Source of the DNA: Silurus meridionalis
Lineage: Eukaryota > Chordata > Actinopteri > Siluriformes > Siluridae
Assembly: GCF_014805685.1 (NCBI RefSeq)
Contig: NC_060884.1
Coordinates: forward strand, 12,302,356 to 12,366,355
Length of the DNA: 64,000 nucleotides
Direction of reading: 5' to 3'
The notes under the pieces were generated by a model that saw nothing but the letters and a program-made list of their open reading frames with translations, did not search any database and was not told the DNA's origin. Made by a program: the position numbers and the translations under genes. This document shows positions 59,136-64,000 of the stretch, in pieces (positions within the stretch are counted from its first letter, which is position 1; each line of letters opens with the position of its first letter).

Positions 59136-59432
59136 TGCCAGGGAACCACAAGCCATGCCTCCCCCCTGCACTTAGCACACTCGCAGTGCCTCGCCTTTCT
59201 ACTAATCACCTTTACCTGTCTCCAATCTACTCTCCCATTTATAATGCCCCTGTTCTCACTCACTTACTGTCTGATCTACAGTTCACTCTAGAGACCATCC
59301 CTGGACTACCCATGTTCCGGATTATACAGGTTTGCCAGTCTGTGCTTCTACCTAAGCTCCTGTTTTGTGTACTAATGCAAATAAAGCCTGTTGACTGCAT
59401 TCTGGTCTCTGACTCCTGATCCGAGCGTGACA
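59136..59432 (+). mobile_element. 3' LTR of the gypsy fragment
   Basis: Begins TGCCAGGGAACCACAAGCCA right after the polypurine tract and ends GATCCGAGCGTGACA, i.e. TG...CA borders, 297 bp. An AATAAA at about 59379 is a plausible internal poly(A) signal. The 5' LTR is not in the window, or not recognised. Confidence 0.7.
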
Positions 59433-59830
59433 CTGAACATGTTCGCCTGACATTTCAGTGCAACCATTTAGCATAGGTGTATCTAGGGCTCCTTCTCTCC
59501 CAATCTCATTAACACTTTGAACAACATTGCAACTACCTACCAACACCCTGAAAACCGCTCATACCATTACCAGAACAATCATCTGGCAATTAACTGGAAA
59601 GTTATCTAGCAGCACCTTAATACCTTAGGTGCACTTGAACAGAGAAGCCCATAGACGACTAAGAAATGTGTGTAAACTGCAATATATGTTTAAATGCTGA
59701 AAGAATAGCATTTATATTAGCTTTTCCACTTAATCCTTCATCCTATTATTCAGTAATTTGCTTTAAAGCATTTATTATGGGTTAATAATTATTCACTAAC
59801 TTCCATTACTATATAGTAAAGGAAGGGTTT
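59433..59830. other. intergenic, nothing recognised
   Basis: No supported feature. Confidence 0.4.
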
Positions 59831-60070
59831 AATAGAATAGCCTTTATTTGTCACATATACATTACAGCACAGTGAAATTTGTTCTTCGCTTGCTCAGAAG
59901 CTGGGGTCAGAGCGCCAGGTCAATCATTATACAGCACCCCTGGAGCACAGAGGGTTAAGGGCCTTGCTCAAGGGCCCAAGAGTGGCAGCTTGGTGATACC
60001 GGAGCTTAAACCCCAGACCTTCCAATCAGTAACCTAGCACCTTAACCACAGGAGCTACCACTCCAACAAC
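59831..60070 (-). mobile_element. tRNA-derived SINE, reverse orientation
   Basis: Reads in reverse with a tRNA-like head (GGAGTGGTAGCTCCTGTGGT; B-box GGGTTTAAGCTCC), the body CCAGGGGTGCTGTATAATGA and the tail TGACAAATAAAGGCTATTCT. Same family as 46768-46995. Confidence 0.85.
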
Positions 60071-60920
60071 ACTCCAACCATCTGTTTTTTTTTTTTATTC
60101 TTTGCATATTCAACTAAATACAGACATTGTAGTAATGTCAAAATATATGTCATGCCTATGCCTTTTGCAGTGAGCATTTTTGTGAAATTGCTTCTGAGAT
60201 TTATTCTGCTGGCTGTACTCTCCAGTCTCTTTTGACATTGTCTGGCTGAAGGTCAAATGATCAATAAACTCCAGGTCAGGCATCTACTATACCTCTTTTC
60301 TGAATGCTGCACATATACCCTTGGTATTAAAGCCTGTCTTTGCAATCTATTATTTTCTGAAATTCCATGTCCCTCTGTATCAGCTACCACACCAAGATAA
60401 ATATGGCTGTAGGACCAACTATGACACATCATTTATCCTCGCAGATGCCACAAAGAAGAAACAAGGTAGGTATCAGAGACTCAACAAAATAAGAGAGTAC
60501 TCAACAATAAGCTAATATTTGATTGCTTCGTATAAAAACCATTGTTTTAAACTCCCCGAGGACTGGGCTATCAGGTCAAGGACTATCCCTGAGTGCATAC
60601 TCGCACTGGTGAGGGGCAAATGACTTCATGCTTAGACCCCTCCAAAAGCCCAGTGTCTTTCAGCTGATTCCTGGAAATAGATTATGTCCATTGCACTTTA
60701 TGTTGCACTCTTTAGCCTAGTGTAGTGATTTAAATAAAAACTGTGCCAAAGCATTTATATGTAGACCCATACAAAGGGCTTATTTGCAAAAAAAAAAAAA
60801 AAACTTTCCAAAGGCATCTTAACCTATAATGGAAAAGCACATGGAATGAATTAATCCTTAAACAAGTAATGGATTATTTATTAAAGAACATCACCATGTT
60901 TTTTTTTTTTTTTTTTGTAG
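60071..60920. other. intergenic, nothing recognised
   Basis: T and A homopolymer tracts (60087, 60788, 60900); no supported gene. Confidence 0.4.
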
Positions 60921-60924
60921 ACTG

Positions 60925-61500
60925 TATAAACTCTGAGACTTGGGACTCTGAGGTAGATCGGTGCCCTCGGCGAGAACCTGAGGCAGAGCGGCGCCCTCGG
61001 CGGACCAGCGAGGAACAACGGCTGGGCGATGCCCCCAGTGGGACTTGGAGAATAGGGATTTGGTAGGCTGCAGGGACAGTCAAACTGGAACTTGGGCTCC
61101 TGGCGAAAATCAGGATAGCCTGAGCATAAGGTACTCTGGTGCCCCCCTGATGTATGCAGTCCAGTCCGGGGCCTCCCCTGAGCGGTGGAGGCTGTAGTGG
61201 TAGTCGGCCATTGCAACATCAAACACCTCAGTGCAGTGCCTGGTGAAACTGGAGTATGCGCTGATGATGTCCCGATTGGCGTTCCACATCATGCTCGCCC
61301 ATGACAGAGCCTTCCTGGTTAGTAGCGAGATGAGGAAAGCAACCTTGGAGCATTAAGTGGGGAATCTGGCAGGTTGCATTTCGATGTAGAGACTGACTAC
61401 GAAGAGACTGTGAAGAGTACCTTAAATGGATCTGTGATTGGAGCTGGTTGGGGATCCATCAAGGTAGGATTTTGGGGTTCGAGCTTCTGTCACGGATAGA
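60925..61500 (-). mobile_element. Ty3/gypsy gag fragment
   Basis: On the minus strand a gag-like start (MDPQPAPITDPF, about 61454) is followed, in a shifted frame, by SWASMMWNANRDIISAYSSF and RHCTEVFDVA, which fit the gag capsid of fish gypsy elements, and then by an Arg/Ser-rich stretch (RRGRRSASGSRRGH). The edge at about 61490 (TGTCACGGATAGACC) may be the junction to the LTR. Stops are frequent. Confidence 0.6.
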
Positions 61501-61748
61501 CCAGGCGTCAGAAACCGGAAGTAAAACAGATTGTCTTTTATTGGTCTAAACATGCAAACACAAGGGAGCTTGAGATGAGACTGTAGCAAATGGTAAACTT
61601 AACTGAGTGCTTGCTTCAAAGCATAGCCAGGAGCATGGAATCAGAGGAAACAAGAGAGGTAGGTAGCTCGGTCGTAACTAGTAGATCGGAATATGTTTAG
61701 TAATTTTCTGTTAGTAGTGTTACTAGAAATATATACAGCTTGATCATT

Positions 61749-61803
61749 ATATTGATCATTAAAAATAATACTTGCCACATGTATTATTTTTAATGATCAA
61801 TAT
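61749..61803. repeat. perfect 23-bp inverted repeat with 9-base loop
   Basis: The left arm 61749-61771 and the right arm 61781-61803 are exact reverse complements; the loop is TTGCCACAT. Very AT-rich stem with TGATCATT near its base. Confidence 0.9.
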
Positions 61804-62193
61804 ATCAATATACATAGTATTTAGTAGTGGTGAAGGTCACTGTATAATTATATACTGTATAATTTTATATGAATAATAAAAAACCCTAATTAATTGCCAA
61901 TTGTAGCTTCTTAGCTATAAAGTTAATGCCATCAAACAATTTTTTTAATAGAAGCTGCAATTTCCCAGTAATTACATTTTATGTCATTTTGTAGGCCAAT
62001 AACTCTGAAACATACTGAAACATTTTACATTACATTGGCCCACGGGTGCTCATCGTGCTTCGCAATGCAGTCTGATAATACGTAGTAGCATAGTACAATT
62101 ACAAAACATTTTTTATACAAATATTTGTTGACTCATGAAGTTCCAGAAACCCTGCTGGCTATAAATGAAGGGCTGTAATGATTAGTTAACATA

Positions 62194-62833
62194 CTGTATT
62201 TTCCGGACTATAAGCCGCTACTTTTTTCTCACGCTTTGAACCCCGCGGCTTAAACAACGAAGCGGCTAATTTATGGATTTTTCCTGGTTTCACAAGCTTC
62301 AAGCCAAAAAAACTGAGCGACATAACATTAGACCAATGAAATTGCCGAACGGGTTAAGGTGAACCAATAAAACTCTTTATATTAAATCGGGTACGCTCCC
62401 ACTGAATCGGGCCGCACCACATCATAAATATAGATGAGGTTCCTATGACGTTTGACCTGCCGCTCACTCACACTGGCAACAGGAAAGGAGAATCATTCAT
62501 CATGCTGAAAACAACCAGGCATGAAAAAACACACTTCACCTGTGTTCATCGGGAGAAAAGCTTCACCGATGGTGATTGTTAAAAGCACGACGATGCCAAA
62601 AGAAAAACTCCCGAGAGAAATTGTTGTGAAAGAAAGGAGTAGGACAGTGAACAATGACTTTTTTCGGTAGGCTACTGTTTAGATACAAGCCGTGTAACAG
62701 ACGCTGTCTTTTGTTAAAGCCTGTGTAAAGTTCATTAGTTTCAATGTAGACATTGTGTTCAAAATAAAAATCTTTGTTAAATTTAGTGGGTGCAGCTTAT
62801 ATATGGGTATGCATAATAGTCCGGAAATTACGG
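62194..62833. mobile_element. TA-flanked non-autonomous DNA transposon
   Basis: The left end CTGTATTTTCCGGACTATAA and the right end ATAGTCCGGAAATTACGG are inverted repeats, flanked by TA (62192-62193, 62834-62835). The interior has the words AAGCCGCTACTTTTTTCTCA and GGGTGCAGCTTATATATGGG and no transposase frame. Probably of the Tc1/mariner superfamily; the termini resemble the nested MITE at 3266-3353. Confidence 0.75.
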
Positions 62834-62835
62834 TA

Positions 62836-64000
62836 ATCAATTACATTGATCATGAATAATTACTGCCATGGATCTTTGGATGTGACATGTAAGAGTACAT
62901 AGGCCTTTATTTTTGTGAAGAAAGTAATAAGCTGTTAAAAACAGCTGTTTTTATTGTGCCATAGTCTGAAACACTGATAGTCACTTTATTAACAAAGCAA
63001 AAATAGAACAGAAAACGAAAACAGAGCATCAAAATACATATGCAACATAGAGACATTGACATATAGAGACAGAGTTGACTCATGATTAATCGCAACTTAA
63101 TAACAAATCTTTATCTGTTCTAAATGTACTTTAAATTAATACTTTTCAACTTTTAATACTCTTATCAACATGGGCATAGACAAATATGGATGCTTAATGC
63201 AAATGTATGTTTATTATTAGTGAAACCATACTCAACATAGAGCATAAAGGCAAAATGTTTTTGTTAATGTTTTAAAGTACAGTAATTACGGTGTGCATCA
63301 TCAGGACACCAAACTGAACTTTTGCTGTTACACACAGGCTTTCTTTTTTATATCTGAGCAACAAAAACTCATGCATAAATGTGTGTTGCATTTTAGGTTT
63401 TAATTTTGCCTCTTTAATATTTACTTATTTACATTTTTTTTTATAAAAATAGTCAAACAGAAATGTTAATGTTAATAAAATTTGTGCCTTTTTAATTTTG
63501 ACAGCACTTTATATATAAATCAGTGTCAGGTGGTCAGGGCCAGCAAAGCCTTCTCTGCTGGCCTAAACACTATCAGAAACACTGACCGACATTTACAACC
63601 TAAATTCTAATATTTGTTCCATGAAATTGTGTTCAATATTTTGTGTGAGCACCATTGTTATCTAGTACCTAAATAGATTTTTGATATTAGGTATATAGAT
63701 TTAAGGGGTGTAACTATACACAAAATTCATGGTTTGGTACATACCTCCTTTTTTTAATTCATGGTTCAGTACAATTTTGGTATGGTTAGGGGAAAGAAAT
63801 GCAAAATAAAAATTGCTTGTTGTTTTTTTTAATAACGCAGTTTATTATTATTAACATTTGTGAACATCAGTTTTTAAAACATTTTTAAATTAAAAAACTA
63901 AAATTTTTAGAACAATTTGAAATAAAATTGTAAAATAATATATAAATATAGAATAAATAGAACAGAATACGGTACCCTGTTAGCTAACAGTACCTGTGGC
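62836..64000. other. intergenic, nothing recognised
   Basis: AT-rich sequence to the window end. The short palindrome GGCCAGCA...TGCTGGCC at 63538-63563 is the only structure noted. Confidence 0.4.

Overview
The window is nuclear DNA of a ray-finned (teleost) fish. The evidence is four spliced vertebrate genes with consensus GT-AG introns, several Tc1/mariner families of the fish type, RTE, L2 and Ty3/gypsy retroelements, tRNA-derived SINEs and very abundant (TG)n, (TA)n and tetranucleotide microsatellites. The repeat set looks otophysan, perhaps catfish-like, but that is an impression and not shown by the sequence. No prokaryotic, organellar or viral replicon features are seen.

Layout. 929-8306 (+): the 3' half of frmd4b (FERM domain protein 4B), twelve exons from the end of the FERM domain to the stop codon, with two possible alternative C-terminal exons. 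8307-16184: 3' UTR and gene-poor intergenic DNA. 16185-22617 (-): arl6ip5 (PRA1-domain ER membrane protein), three exons with a 5.4-kb first intron packed with transposon debris. 22618-22960: short divergent promoter region shared with trnt1. 23344-27476 (+): trnt1 (CCA-adding enzyme), seven coding exons. 30879-32540 (+): a vasopressin/vasotocin-family GPCR, most like the V2 type, two exons, with a TATA box and two tiny upstream ORFs. From about 33.3 kb to the end I find no cellular gene. That half holds microsatellites, a 3-kb IS630/Tc1-like transposon carrying several younger insertions, a nested Tc1/hAT composite, three RTE pieces in the window's second half and first half together with a 5' fragment, Ty3/gypsy fragments, SINEs and MITEs.

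The genes do not form a functional unit. frmd4b next to arl6ip5 matches the vertebrate FRMD4B-LMOD3-ARL6IP5 neighbourhood, which supports calling the first gene 4B rather than 4A, but no lmod3 is recognisable between them here. trnt1 and arl6ip5 are head to head and may share a promoter.

I did not find a convincing new biological system. The most interesting items are the alternative frmd4b tail, the layered transposon insertions (an IS630-like element and a Tc1 element each broken by other elements), a large (TA)n palindrome, a perfect 23-bp hairpin near 61.8 kb, and the overlapping uORFs before the receptor.
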